Shown here: positions 34,956 to 43,796 of the stretch, in pieces
Layout: each line of letters starts with the position of its first letter
How positions within the stretch are numbered: the stretch's first letter is position 1
Origin: Minwuia sp048007105
GTDB taxonomy: Bacteria > Pseudomonadota > Alphaproteobacteria > Minwuiales > Minwuiaceae
Assembly: GCF_048007105.1 (NCBI RefSeq)
Contig: NZ_CP180352.1
Span: 496,001-560,000 of the forward strand
DNA length: 64,000 nucleotides
Reading direction: 5' to 3'
Notes under the pieces: generated by a model
What the model was told of the DNA's origin: nothing
Seen by the model: only the letters and a program-made list of their open reading frames with translations
Databases searched by the model: none
Position numbers and translations under genes: made by a program

Positions 34956-36055
34956 GAGAATTTTCCCGCCGCGGGTGTGGCCGCTTCGAAGGCCAAGATA
35001 TCCTCAGAGCAGAGAATCTTTGCATCAGCACCGTGGGACAGACGACGGTACCAGTCCATGGTGCGGAAAACAGCGGTCTCCAGTCCCCATCGCGGCACGA
35101 CCCCAAGAATTTGTCGCGCTTTACTTACTTCCAATGAAAGCCAACCGGCCTCCTCAAGCGCGCCTTTGCTATCGCCCCACTGGACCTCTCCCCCGCCATA
35201 AGCCTCTCGAGAGCGGTCAATCACCTCGTGGACAGGGGCGGCGTCATGTGATTCGGGGCCGAAGTTGAACGCTCCGGCCAAAGTCGGATCGGTCCAGAGT
35301 CTTTCAGCAAGGCACAGATAACCGCATAGCGGCTCAAGCACGTGCTGCCACGGTCGCCTTGCTTGCGGCCGGCGAACCAAAAGGGGCTCTCCGGCTTCCC
35401 AAGCGCGGACGGCATCTGGAATGAGTCGGTGCATTGACCAATCACCACCGCCAATCACATTGCCGGCGCGAGCGGAGGCGACAGTGACGCCTTCTTCGCG
35501 AAGGAAGCTATCCCGATAACTTGCAATAACGATCTCGGAAGCTGCCTTGCTTGCGCTGTACGGGTCCCGTCCGCCCAGACGATCAGTTTCCCTAAAGGGA
35601 TATCCAATTTCGTGGTTCTCGTAGACCTTGTCCGTTGTGATCATGACAGCAAGGCGTGGCGGTTCCGGGATCCGCAGGGCGTCGAGCAGGTTTGCCGTAC
35701 CCTGTATATTGGTCATGAAGGTGCAAAGTGGGTTCTCATAGCTCGGCAAGACCAGCGGCTGAGCGGCGAGATGCATTACAATCTCCGGCCGTGCTTCAGC
35801 CACCAAGCCTCGCACCTTCGCGGCATCACGTATGTCCTGGATATGGCTATCTTTGGTTAAACCCTCGATATTGGCCAGTTCAAAAAGGTTCGGGTTGCTG
35901 TTCGGGACAAGCCCTATGCCTGTCACTTCCGCGCCGAGCCTGGCGAGCCACAGGGTCAGCCAACCACCTTTGAAGCCCGTATGCCCCGTTATCAGCACCC
36001 TCTTTCCATGCCAGAACTCAGGATCTGGACGCTGAAATGTAGGGAAGGCTGACAC
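34952..36055 (-). CDS. rfbG: CDP-glucose 4,6-dehydratase
   Basis: 367 residues. GHTGFKGGWLTLWLARLGAE is the NAD-binding loop characteristic of RfbG (GFKG rather than GFIG), AQPLVLPSYENP and ITTDKVYENHE the substrate region, and DPYSASKAASE holds the catalytic Tyr-x3-Lys. It converts CDP-glucose to CDP-4-keto-6-deoxyglucose. Ends base-adjacent to rfbF (36055 shared) and overlaps rfbC by 4 bases, a tight operon. Confidence 0.93.
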   Translation of the reverse strand: MSAFPTFQRPDPEFWHGKRVLITGHTGFKGGWLTLWLARLGAEVTGIGLVPNSNPNLFELANIEGLTKDSHIQDIRDAAKVRGLVAEARPEIVMHLAAQPLVLPSYENPLCTFMTNIQGTANLLDALRIPEPPRLAVMITTDKVYENHEIGYPFRETDRLGGRDPYSASKAASEIVIASYRDSFLREEGVTVASARAGNVIGGGDWSMHRLIPDAVRAWEAGEPLLVRRPQARRPWQHVLEPLCGYLCLAERLWTDPTLAGAFNFGPESHDAAPVHEVIDRSREAYGGGEVQWGDSKGALEEAGWLSLEVSKARQILGVVPRWGLETAVFRTMDWYRRLSHGADAKILCSEDILAFEAATPAAGKFS

Positions 36056-36825
36056 TACCAGAGTTTCCAGGGCGCCCGCCCTTCATTCCAAAGTTTTTCC
36101 AGAAGGTTTTTTTCCCGAAGGGTATCCATGGGCTGCCAGAATCCAGAGTGATCGAAAGCGGCCAGTTGCCCCATTTCAGCGAGCTTGTTCATCGGCTCCG
36201 TTTCCCAGGGCATGTCATCGCCGGCAATCAGATCAAGGCAATCAGGCGATAGAACAAAAAAGCCGCCATTGATCTTTCCCCCGTCCCCGCGTGGCTTCTC
36301 GGCGAAACCTTTCACGTCGATTCCATCAAGCTTGAGTGCGCCATACCGCCCCGGCGGACTGACCGCTGTCACGGTGCCCCATTTCCCGTGCGACTGGTGG
36401 AAGCGGATCAAGGCGCCAATGTCCAGATCGCTCAACCCGTCCCCATAGGTAAAACAAAAGCTGTCTTCATCTTCGATATAGTCACGAACGCGTTTAAGCC
36501 GGCCGCCGGTCATGGTCAACTCGCCGGTATCCACGAGCGTAACCCGCCATGGCTCTGCCTTGCGGTTGTGCACCTCCATATGGTTCTCGGTCATGTCGAA
36601 TGTGACATCAGACATATGCAAAAAATAATTCGCAAAATACTCCTTGATTATATACCCCCGATACCCGCAGCAGATGATGAAATCATTCAGTCCAAAAACC
36701 GAATATAATTTCATGATGTGCCACAAGATCGGCTTCCCGCCGATCTCAATCATCGGCTTGGGCTTCAGATGGGTCTCTTCTGAGATCCGCGTTCCCAAGC
36801 CGCCGGCAAGAATGACTGTCTTCAC
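36055..36825 (-). CDS. rfbF: Glucose-1-phosphate cytidylyltransferase
   Basis: 256 residues, full length. MKTVILAGGLGTRISEETHL opens the nucleotidyltransferase signature (GGxGTR), followed by KPKPMIEIGGKPILWHIMK, FTYGDGLSDLDI for metal binding, and GFAEKPRGDGGKINGGFFVL. It makes CDP-glucose from CTP and glucose-1-phosphate, the first step of CDP-deoxysugar synthesis. No RfbH dehydratase follows, so 3,6-dideoxyhexoses are not expected from this set alone. Confidence 0.94.
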   Translation of the reverse strand: MKTVILAGGLGTRISEETHLKPKPMIEIGGKPILWHIMKLYSVFGLNDFIICCGYRGYIIKEYFANYFLHMSDVTFDMTENHMEVHNRKAEPWRVTLVDTGELTMTGGRLKRVRDYIEDEDSFCFTYGDGLSDLDIGALIRFHQSHGKWGTVTAVSPPGRYGALKLDGIDVKGFAEKPRGDGGKINGGFFVLSPDCLDLIAGDDMPWETEPMNKLAEMGQLAAFDHSGFWQPMDTLREKNLLEKLWNEGRAPWKLW

Positions 36826-36845
36826 TGCAGCGTCCCCTGAATCAA

Positions 36846-37595
36846 TTACTTCGCGGTTGAAGACACAAGAAAGGCATTCGGGTCCGTATTAAGCGCCTCC
36901 ATGCAACAGGCGTCAAAGTCGCGCGCACGGAACACGCGAACAGCATCGTTTCCCAACGGCAAGACTGTCGCCAACGCTCTTTCTTCCAGCATTCTGCCCG
37001 CCACAGAGGGGTCTTTTCGAGTATTCAAATCCTTGCGTACAAAGTATCGTTGCGAGATCGGCCGTTCCGGCTTTCCCTCCTCTGCAAGTACGCCGCGGAA
37101 TTCCTTGTAAAAATTTGTCGGGGAGCAATGTCGTTCTTCGGCGAGGTGATAGAGGGTGCATTTGCCATAGCCGATCCCGAGCAACATGATCTTCCCGTCC
37201 TCGGCAAGCAGACGCGTAAGCGTCGCCGTCTCATCGAGGTGGCTGTTGTAGGGTTCGGTATAGAATTCGGCCTTGGGGCCCTTGGCGCAATAGGACACCA
37301 TCGGGACACAGGAACGCTTCACCCCTGGCGTCAACCTGAAACGCTCGGTCAGGAGGCCTGTTTCGCTTGGCTGCGCCATCGAGAAGCGCCCGGTTTCGGC
37401 GAATGAACGCGTGTCCGTCATCATGATCACGGTTCCGGAAGCCCCTACAGCACTGCACAACGCCTCAATAACACCATCGGGACCGGCCTCGAAGTGGCCA
37501 ATCCTTCCAAGCGATGCGTGCACAAATACGTCGTCGCCGGGCTCCAGAGCCTCCTTGAACGCGGATAGGGTCGCCTGATGGCTGATTGTTGTCAT
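36846..37595 (-). CDS. AAC(3)-family N-acetyltransferase-like protein
   Basis: 249 residues. DDVFVHASLGRIGHFEAGPD, GTVIMMTDTRSFAETGRFSM, then LLGIGYGKCTLYHLAEERH match the aminoglycoside 3-N-acetyltransferase fold (antibiotic_NAT). In a glycan cluster, such proteins usually acetylate an amino group of a nucleotide-activated amino sugar rather than an antibiotic. Lies 4 bases after neuA and 20 bases before rfbF, in the same transcription unit. A resistance function cannot be excluded from sequence alone but is less likely in this context. Confidence 0.8.
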   Translation of the reverse strand: MTTISHQATLSAFKEALEPGDDVFVHASLGRIGHFEAGPDGVIEALCSAVGASGTVIMMTDTRSFAETGRFSMAQPSETGLLTERFRLTPGVKRSCVPMVSYCAKGPKAEFYTEPYNSHLDETATLTRLLAEDGKIMLLGIGYGKCTLYHLAEERHCSPTNFYKEFRGVLAEEGKPERPISQRYFVRKDLNTRKDPSVAGRMLEERALATVLPLGNDAVRVFRARDFDACCMEALNTDPNAFLVSSTAK

Positions 37596-37598
37596 GTC

Positions 37599-38312
37599 CT
37601 ACAGGTCCGGCATCTTTGCGTGGTTGCGCGGATGCGCGCGCAGGTGACGACGCGCGGCTTCGAGGTCTTCCATCGTATCGATATCGAGTGATCGAGACGC
37701 GGGCATCTGCAAAAGCCCCGTTCGTCCGCCCCAAAGACGGCCGGTGTCTTCAAAGTATCGTCGCGTCACCATGAAAATTGCCCCATTGCGCCGATAAACC
37801 GGAGGAAGCTCCTGTCGCCGGCGCGCCTCGTAGTCCGGCGCAGCCGATTGCGCCCCCTCTTCCGTCAGGAAATAGAGCTTCGCCGGGTGAACGCCGGCAT
37901 ATTCACAGGCGCTTACCACGGAATCGTATGATCCGGTTTCAAAAAGCTCTACGGCACCATTAATGTCTTCAACGCACCGCAAGGGAGAGGTGACCTGCAA
38001 TATCGTGATGGCGGTGTAGTATTTCGAAAGAGCATCAATCCTGTCGAGGAGATCCTCGACGACACTACCCGTCGTACTCTCGTCGCTGGCCAGGTGCGCG
38101 GGCCGCGGCACAACGCGAGCCCCACAGGCCGAGGCGATTTGCATAAGCACATCGTCCTCGGTCGAGACGACGGTCGTATCTGCGAGACAGCTGGCCTGGG
38201 CCTGACGGACCGTCCACTCCAGCAGGGACATGCCATCGACCAGTTCCGCCGCATTCTTGCGCGGCAGGCCCTTGCTTCCGCCGCGCACCGGTATCACACA
38301 GAGATTCGGCAT
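37599..38312 (-). CDS. neuA: Acylneuraminate/nonulosonate cytidylyltransferase
   Basis: 237 residues. MPNLCVIPVRGGSKGLPRKN is the signature of CMP-nonulosonate synthetases, with TTVVSTEDDVLMQIA, a PLRCVEDINGAVELFE motif and YRRNGAIFMVTRR. The enzyme activates neuraminic, legionaminic or pseudaminic acid with CTP. With neuC and neuB upstream it completes a three-gene nonulosonic acid pathway. Which nonulosonate is made cannot be told from these motifs. Confidence 0.9.
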   Translation of the reverse strand: MPNLCVIPVRGGSKGLPRKNAAELVDGMSLLEWTVRQAQASCLADTTVVSTEDDVLMQIASACGARVVPRPAHLASDESTTGSVVEDLLDRIDALSKYYTAITILQVTSPLRCVEDINGAVELFETGSYDSVVSACEYAGVHPAKLYFLTEEGAQSAAPDYEARRRQELPPVYRRNGAIFMVTRRYFEDTGRLWGGRTGLLQMPASRSLDIDTMEDLEAARRHLRAHPRNHAKMPDL

Positions 38313-38351
38313 ATCCCGCGCCGCTTCATTGCCTTGATCTATGACAGCGGA

Positions 38352-39512
38352 TCACGACACGTAGGAGAGTTGCTTCTGCAACTTGAACTGGAACGTCGCC
38401 AGGATATTGGCGATCTGGATGCCGGCGGTGCCGTCACCACAGAGCTTGGATTGACGATACCGGCCATGCGCCAGCTGTGTCCGGATCGCCTCCGCGATCT
38501 GCGCAGCGCGATAGGGTACATCGATGACATTCTCGGCGCGTTCCCGTCCCGACTGGCGCGTTCCGATGTTAACGCAGGGCGTACCCAGAAAGGCCCCCTC
38601 CCGAAGCCCCGAGGAGGAGTTGCCTATGATGCAACGCGCGTTGGCAAGCAGGCGCGCATAGTCCTCGGGGCCGAAGTTCCGGTAAAAGTGCATGTTCTCT
38701 GTCGCATTGTGCTCCCGAAAAGAGCGGATGCCTTTTGCGACATCATCGGATCCCGCGTCGACATTAGGCCAGAGCCAGACGACCTGCATTCCCTCCTTCG
38801 CAAATTCATGGACGGCGTTGAGCGTCTCACGGATCTGTTGCAGGCCACTGCCGAATTCCGTTGTGACCGGATGTTGCAGCACGAGAATATAGTCACGATC
38901 GGTAGTCAGGTGGTCACCGACCCCCTTGTAACGCTCGAAAAGATCGGCCGGCAGGGTCAGATCGGATTCGGCAAGGAGATCGATCGCGGGACATCCCGTA
39001 AGGAACACGGCTTCAGGCTCCTCGCCCATCCGGATCAGAAAGTCTTTCGCACGTGTCGTTGCGGGAAAATGAACATGGGCAAGTTTTGTGATGGCGTGAC
39101 GAACTGACTCGTCGATCGAGCCTGTCACCTCGCCCCCCTGGGTGTGAGCCAGCGGAATGTTCATGTAACTTGCCGCAACCGCCGTCGCCAGAGTCTCGAA
39201 TCGGTCGGCAACCGTCAGAACCACATCGGGTTTCAGGTTCTCAAAATGCGTAGCCAGCTCGATGATCGCGAGACCCGTCGATTTGGCCATGGTTGTCGGC
39301 GTCTCGCCCTCGAGGATCGAATGCACGACGGCCGTTTCCTCGAAACCGTCCCCCCGAATGACGTCGATAACCGAGCCGAAACGATACAGCAGCGCGGAAG
39401 ATCCGACGAGGAGAACAAGCTCGAGTTCCTCATGGTCCCGAATTGCCCGCATGACCGTCTTGATCCGGCCATAGTTCGCGCGGCTGTGAACGACGACGCA
39501 CACTTTTCTCAC
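38352..39512 (-). CDS. neuC: Hydrolysing UDP-N-acetylglucosamine 2-epimerase (NeuC/LegG type)
   Basis: 386 residues. MRKVCVVVHSRANYGRIKTV (the RANYGR motif is NeuC-like), VLTVADRFETLATAVAASYM, AHTQGGEVTGSIDESVRHAI, and CIIGNSSSGLREGAFLGTP are all typical. It releases UDP and forms ManNAc (sialic acid route) or 2,4-diacetamido-trideoxymannose (legionaminic route). No clear LegB/LegC dehydratase-aminotransferase pair is in the window, which favours the sialic-like route, but those genes could lie elsewhere. Starts in a 4-base overlap with neuB. Confidence 0.9.
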   Translation of the reverse strand: MRKVCVVVHSRANYGRIKTVMRAIRDHEELELVLLVGSSALLYRFGSVIDVIRGDGFEETAVVHSILEGETPTTMAKSTGLAIIELATHFENLKPDVVLTVADRFETLATAVAASYMNIPLAHTQGGEVTGSIDESVRHAITKLAHVHFPATTRAKDFLIRMGEEPEAVFLTGCPAIDLLAESDLTLPADLFERYKGVGDHLTTDRDYILVLQHPVTTEFGSGLQQIRETLNAVHEFAKEGMQVVWLWPNVDAGSDDVAKGIRSFREHNATENMHFYRNFGPEDYARLLANARCIIGNSSSGLREGAFLGTPCVNIGTRQSGRERAENVIDVPYRAAQIAEAIRTQLAHGRYRQSKLCGDGTAGIQIANILATFQFKLQKQLSYVS

Positions 39513-40543
39513 TGTTCGAGGTCTTCCAGTTTGAGGAGACGATTCCGGGAAACCTCACGGCGCAATCTTGAGCCGACGAACTGGCCGTGCTCGGCCCATG
39601 AGATGCCCCCGCCGGGCTTCTTTGCGACGAGGTCAGATTCTGCCAGAACATGGCCGGCCGGGAGATCGCGCGACGGCGCGACGCTACGATTGAAGAGGGC
39701 CTTGAGATTACCCAGGCGTGCTGCCATTTCGTCCTTGTCGACCGGTGAAGCGTCCATGAGCGCGACATCCGATGCGAACCGGGCCAGGGTACCGATCTCA
39801 TCCACAGTCAGTGACGCCGGCACGTCTGGACCGAACATCCGCCGGTCGAATGTCACGTGAACCTCGATCAAGGGGAACCCGCGGGCAATGGCGACCATCG
39901 ACGGTGACGTTGATCCCGAATGGTCCGACAGGCCAACCCGAACTCCATAGCGCTCCTTCATCAGCTCAAGATTGTTCAGGCCGACATCCTCGAGCCGTGT
40001 TGGATACTGCGTCGTGCACTGCAGCAGCGACAACGACGTGCCCGCCTCGTGCACGCGCGAGACCACACCATCAAGTTCCTGCCAGTCGCTCATCCCGCTG
40101 CTGACTATCAACGGTTTTCCGGTGGCGAGAATGGCATCTGACATTTCCCGAAACAGCGTATCACCCGAACCGATCTTCCAGGCATCAACGCCAATCCTGG
40201 ACAGCAATTCGACCGCGGCGACGGAAAACGGCGTGCTGAGAAAGCCGATGCCGCGTTCATCCGCATGGCGCTTCAGCTCAAGCCACTGCTCTTCCGTAAA
40301 CTCCATGCGCCGCCAATAGTCGTAGCGCGTACTGTCCTGGTAGGAAAACTTCACGCGGAACTGATCGTCCAGCGTCAACTCTTCATTGGCGATATGCGTC
40401 TGGAACTTGATCGCATCCGCGCCGACATCCGCGAGCGCATCGACATAGGCATGGGCCATGCCCAGGGAACCATCGTGGTTCTGGGAGACTTCGCCAACGA
40501 TAACGGGGCGCGCCGGATCCGTAAGCTTCTCAATAAACGTCAT
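39509..40543 (-). CDS. neuB: N-acetylneuraminate/nonulosonate synthase with SAF domain
   Basis: 344 residues. The TIM barrel starts at VIVGEVSQNHDGSLGMAHAY, then ADAIKFQTHIANEEL, GFLSTPFS, WKIGSGD, and HVTFDRRMFGPDVPASLT, all NeuB motifs. The C-terminal SAF (antifreeze-like) domain runs from about 285 (SVAPSRDLPAGHVLAESDLV). It condenses phosphoenolpyruvate with ManNAc or an analogue. First of the neuB-neuC-neuA set, about 100 bases after the ABC exporter. Confidence 0.92.
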   Translation of the reverse strand: MTFIEKLTDPARPVIVGEVSQNHDGSLGMAHAYVDALADVGADAIKFQTHIANEELTLDDQFRVKFSYQDSTRYDYWRRMEFTEEQWLELKRHADERGIGFLSTPFSVAAVELLSRIGVDAWKIGSGDTLFREMSDAILATGKPLIVSSGMSDWQELDGVVSRVHEAGTSLSLLQCTTQYPTRLEDVGLNNLELMKERYGVRVGLSDHSGSTSPSMVAIARGFPLIEVHVTFDRRMFGPDVPASLTVDEIGTLARFASDVALMDASPVDKDEMAARLGNLKALFNRSVAPSRDLPAGHVLAESDLVAKKPGGGISWAEHGQFVGSRLRREVSRNRLLKLEDLEQ

Positions 40544-40642
40544 ACTCTGCGCCTTCTTGTTCTCGAAACAAATGTGCGCCCCCCGGATCGCTTAATCCTG
40601 AATAATAAGAGATCGAACTTCACGAAAGACGAAGACCTTCTG

Positions 40643-42814
40643 TCATATGTCCGGGGCCAAGGCCAGCGAAGTCGATTGGCCGCTACTGCTTGCATTTTCG
40701 ACCATATGTCTGAAGGCATGATTTGAACATACGAGTTCGTCCCAGCTTCCAAATCCGGCGCACCGGCCATTCTGAAGATAGATCAGCCTGTCAGCGTACC
40801 TGACTGTGCTCAGCCGGTGGGCAATCAGGAGGATTGTCGTATCGCCCTGCAGTGCCTCGATTGCCGCCATGACCTCCCGCTCGGTCATATTGTCGAGCGC
40901 GCTCGTCGCCTCGTCGAAGACAATGAGCTCCGCATCGTGATAGAGGGCCCGCGCAATGCCGATCCGCTGCCGCTGCCCCCCGGAAAGGCGGACACCTCTC
41001 TCTCCAACAACGGTATCGTATCCGGCCGGGAGGTCAGTCGTGACGAACTGGTCGATCCGTGCCATTTGCGCGGCGCGTCGCAAGCGCGCCTCATCGATCT
41101 CGTCGCGCTTCAGACCGAGGGCAATATTCTCGGCAATGCTTGAATCGGTCAGGTAGATGTCCTGCGGCACGTAGCCGACGGTCTGCTGCCAGGCGCGGAG
41201 ATTTTCATCCGTGATCTCGATACCATCCGCAATCAGATGCCCCTCCCCCGGACGAAGCAGGCCGAGGATGATGTCTGCGAGTGTTGTTTTTCCGGCGCCG
41301 GTGGTGCCGACGACACCGATCCTCTCACCGGCCCGGATCATCAGCGATACGTCGCGGAGGCCGGCGCGTTCGGCATCGGGGTAGCGATAGCTCAAATGAT
41401 CCAGCCGAAGTTCCCGCTTCAAGCCGAGGGGCGCCGGGGGATCGCGGAGCAGTGCCTGACCGGAGGACATGCCCGTCAGATCGCGATGGACAGCATCGAC
41501 AGCCGCGCCGCCGGCATTGAGAAGCGTGAGCCCCCTGTACAGTCGGGAAAGCTCGGGAAGGAGGCGCTGGCCGGCAAAAGCGAACACACCGATGAGTGGC
41601 AGGATACCGCCCAGGGCAGCGCCTGACGAAAGCGCCTGCGGGTCAAGCAGGAGGAGGCATAGCAGGATGACGCCGCCGAAGCCGACGGCCTGCATGACAT
41701 ATTGCGGCATCTCGCCGAGGACCTGGACCGAGACGATTGAGCGCGCCATGTGGTGAGCCGGCGCCCGGTAGCGATCGATATAGGCGACCTCGCGACCGAG
41801 AAGCTTGATGTCCTTGACCCCGGCGAGCGCTTCATTGGCGAGCCGAAAACGCTCCCTGTTGGCGGCCGCGCGGTCCTTGCCCATGCGTGCGATGAGACGG
41901 CGGCTCAGGAGGAATGTGCCGCCATAGAGCCCCCCCAGAATGACGAAAGCCAGAATGGCGACGACCGGATTGATCCAGAGGAGCAGTGTGACGACCGCCA
42001 GGATCGTCAGCATCGACGCCATCACTTCGCCGGCTGGCCGAAAGAACTGGTTCACGGCTTCCTGGCTTTCCGAGAGGATCTGTGTGCTCATCTCGCCGGT
42101 GTGATGGTTCAGGAAATACTCGTAGGGCTGCCTCAGATAGGCGGCAAGCAACCGGTGGCTGAGCGTATAGATCCGCATGAGCGTGAACCGCGCGACGGCC
42201 CAGGTCCGGAACATCTGCAGGACATTCGCCAGGACGATCACCGCGAGCGAGGCCAATCCCAGCGCGACAAGAAAGCCATAATCACTGGAGAATCCACCGG
42301 TCTCGTATGCCCACCCGAGCGCCGGCATCGACCGTATCCGCTCCGGATCCGCCAGCACAGAGAGGAAGGGGAGGACCGACCCCACCATCGCCGCGGAAGA
42401 GAGCGCCGCCAGAATCACGATACCCAGCACAATCCAGGCATTGCGCCGCTCTCGCGCGTCGAGGAGCGCCCATGCCTTTTTCCATGTCGCCAGGTCGATC
42501 AGCTGACGCCCCCGACGCCGATGCATCCAAAAGGCCGCGATCGCGATCGGCAGAACCATCGTCGCAAGTGTATCGCCCGCCGCCTCCACCCAGGAGACCG
42601 TGCCGGTCCACCGCCACCAGTCCCGCGCATCGAGTACCTCATTGAGCGCCTGCAGAAGGAAGAGCGGCAGGAGCGCCCAGGCGGGCCCCCACCGAAACCG
42701 TCGCAGGAAAAGCGCCGTGGCCAGGTAGAGGAGGAGGCCGACAGGCGCATGAAGCACATCTGTCGGAAAGCCGATCGACCTGTCGAGCAAGTCCTTGAAA
42801 TCATACCACTTCAC
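40643..42814 (-). CDS. ABC exporter (fused TM and ATPase) with extra N-terminal membrane domain
   Basis: 723 residues. Residues 1-110 form a separate small membrane unit (DVLHAPVGLLLYLATALFL, LPLFLLQALNEVLDARDWWR, AAGDTLATMVLPIAIAAF), which elsewhere looks like a free-standing VanZ-like protein. Then six membrane segments of an ABC exporter fold and a C-terminal ATPase: Walker A VVGTTGAGKTTLADIILG, signature RLSGGQRQRIGIAR, Walker B ELIVFDEATSALDN and the H-loop IAHRLST. Exporters of this type flip lipid-linked glycans (MsbA/PglK/WlaB-like). It may substitute for a Wzx flippase in this cluster (inference). Intact and full length for the family plus the extension. Confidence 0.88.
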   Translation of the reverse strand: MKWYDFKDLLDRSIGFPTDVLHAPVGLLLYLATALFLRRFRWGPAWALLPLFLLQALNEVLDARDWWRWTGTVSWVEAAGDTLATMVLPIAIAAFWMHRRRGRQLIDLATWKKAWALLDARERRNAWIVLGIVILAALSSAAMVGSVLPFLSVLADPERIRSMPALGWAYETGGFSSDYGFLVALGLASLAVIVLANVLQMFRTWAVARFTLMRIYTLSHRLLAAYLRQPYEYFLNHHTGEMSTQILSESQEAVNQFFRPAGEVMASMLTILAVVTLLLWINPVVAILAFVILGGLYGGTFLLSRRLIARMGKDRAAANRERFRLANEALAGVKDIKLLGREVAYIDRYRAPAHHMARSIVSVQVLGEMPQYVMQAVGFGGVILLCLLLLDPQALSSGAALGGILPLIGVFAFAGQRLLPELSRLYRGLTLLNAGGAAVDAVHRDLTGMSSGQALLRDPPAPLGLKRELRLDHLSYRYPDAERAGLRDVSLMIRAGERIGVVGTTGAGKTTLADIILGLLRPGEGHLIADGIEITDENLRAWQQTVGYVPQDIYLTDSSIAENIALGLKRDEIDEARLRRAAQMARIDQFVTTDLPAGYDTVVGERGVRLSGGQRQRIGIARALYHDAELIVFDEATSALDNMTEREVMAAIEALQGDTTILLIAHRLSTVRYADRLIYLQNGRCAGFGSWDELVCSNHAFRHMVENASSSGQSTSLALAPDI

Positions 42815-43063
42815 GGTCGTCCATCGAAACTCGACGAGAGAGCATCAACAATCAGCGGCTATCTCAGACGAACCGGCGATGCTGGTGTCGTTCAGGTGCT
42901 TCAGCAGTTTCGTCATGTCGGCTGAATGCCCGATAACGCCACAAATCGGACATGGGGGCGTGCATGGCTTCAATCCCGTCATCTGCCCACAAGCCACGCC
43001 CCGTCATCGAATGGCGCGCAGGTCCCGAACACACACCGCGCGGCGCCACCGCAAGCGCTTCAC

Positions 43064-43438
43064 TCATGACCGTTTCACCCGCGGCATTGGCGTCTCGTCC
43101 CGGCCGGCCATTTCCGCCTGGAGCGCTTCGATCTCCGTCTTGAGTGCCTCGTATTCGGCCATCTTCCGCTTCAGGAACCGTCCGGTCAGAGCCGCCTTCT
43201 CGGCGATGCCCTTGCGTGTCAGGACATAGGCGTAGCGACGCTTGTCGCGCGAGGCGGAAAAATTGCCAAGCTTGACCAGGCCCTTGTCGAGCAACGCCTT
43301 TAGGCAATAATTGACGCCGCCCAGGCTGACGTTAAGGGCGTCCGCCAGTTCGCGCTGGCTGAGTTCCGGATTGTCTTCCAGCAGGCGAAGGATCCTGAAC
43401 CGGACATCCTCCTGAAGCTCCTCCTGGCGTCCGGGCAA
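43064..43438 (-). CDS. EPS-associated MarR-family transcriptional regulator
   Basis: 124 residues. The winged helix reads RFRILRLLEDNPELSQRELADALNV, then SLGGVNYCLKALLDKGLVKL and RDKRRYAYVLTRKGIAEKA, and a coiled-coil tail KRKMAEYEALKTEIEALQAE probably dimerises. This pattern matches the MarR-type regulators known from exopolysaccharide loci (TIGR04176 family). It is the first gene of the minus-strand glycan cluster and divergent from the RfaH-like gene; two palindromes GTTCAA-N2-TTGAAC lie in the gap between them and are the obvious candidate operators. Confidence 0.88.
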   Translation of the reverse strand: MPGRQEELQEDVRFRILRLLEDNPELSQRELADALNVSLGGVNYCLKALLDKGLVKLGNFSASRDKRRYAYVLTRKGIAEKAALTGRFLKRKMAEYEALKTEIEALQAEMAGRDETPMPRVKRS

Positions 43439-43553
43439 TGCGTTTTTTCCGTCAGGCCCGGGCCGCAGAATTCGGGCAAGCTACCGCACCGGAGGTGACT
43501 TTGACCCACCTCCGAGGAAGAGATATTGTCGCGATGATTGTCATGAACGGCAT

Positions 43554-43567
43554 GTTCAACTTTGAAC
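43554..43567. promoter_or_regulatory. Palindrome GTTCAA-CT-TTGAAC, candidate operator 1
   Basis: GTTCAACTTTGAAC, perfect 6-base arms (8 when the flanking AT on each side is counted: ATGTTCAA/TTGAACAT). Lies 116 bases upstream of the MarR-type gene start. The same palindrome with a different 2-base centre occurs at 43705. Two copies in a 360-base divergent gap point to an operator for the adjacent regulator. Confidence 0.6.
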
Positions 43568-43704
43568 ATTAACGACATGCATCGATTCGGGCAAGGCCTG
43601 GAACGCGTCGGAACAACGTCACGGCGAGGAACACTGGATCGGGCCTGCCCTCTCCGCAAAGCGGCGCCCCCGCCGAACATCCGGGCCTTTCGACGCGGCA
43701 TTCC

Positions 43705-43718
43705 GTTCAATTTTGAAC
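43705..43718. promoter_or_regulatory. Palindrome GTTCAA-TT-TTGAAC, candidate operator 2
   Basis: GTTCAATTTTGAAC, perfect 6-base arms, 151 bases from the first copy (about 14 helical turns) and 79 bases upstream of the RfaH-like start. The position suits control of the rightward promoter. Confidence 0.6.
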
Positions 43719-43796
43719 AATTTGGTTCCACGACGCCCGCACGCCGTGTATGACATCCGGCATCGGGGCCGGGATCATTGATGCGAGGACAGCGAC

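Noticed and set aside
41750..42925. 391-codon plus-strand frame
   Set aside because: Antisense of the ABC exporter; Arg/Glu/Gln/His-rich shadow with no domain.
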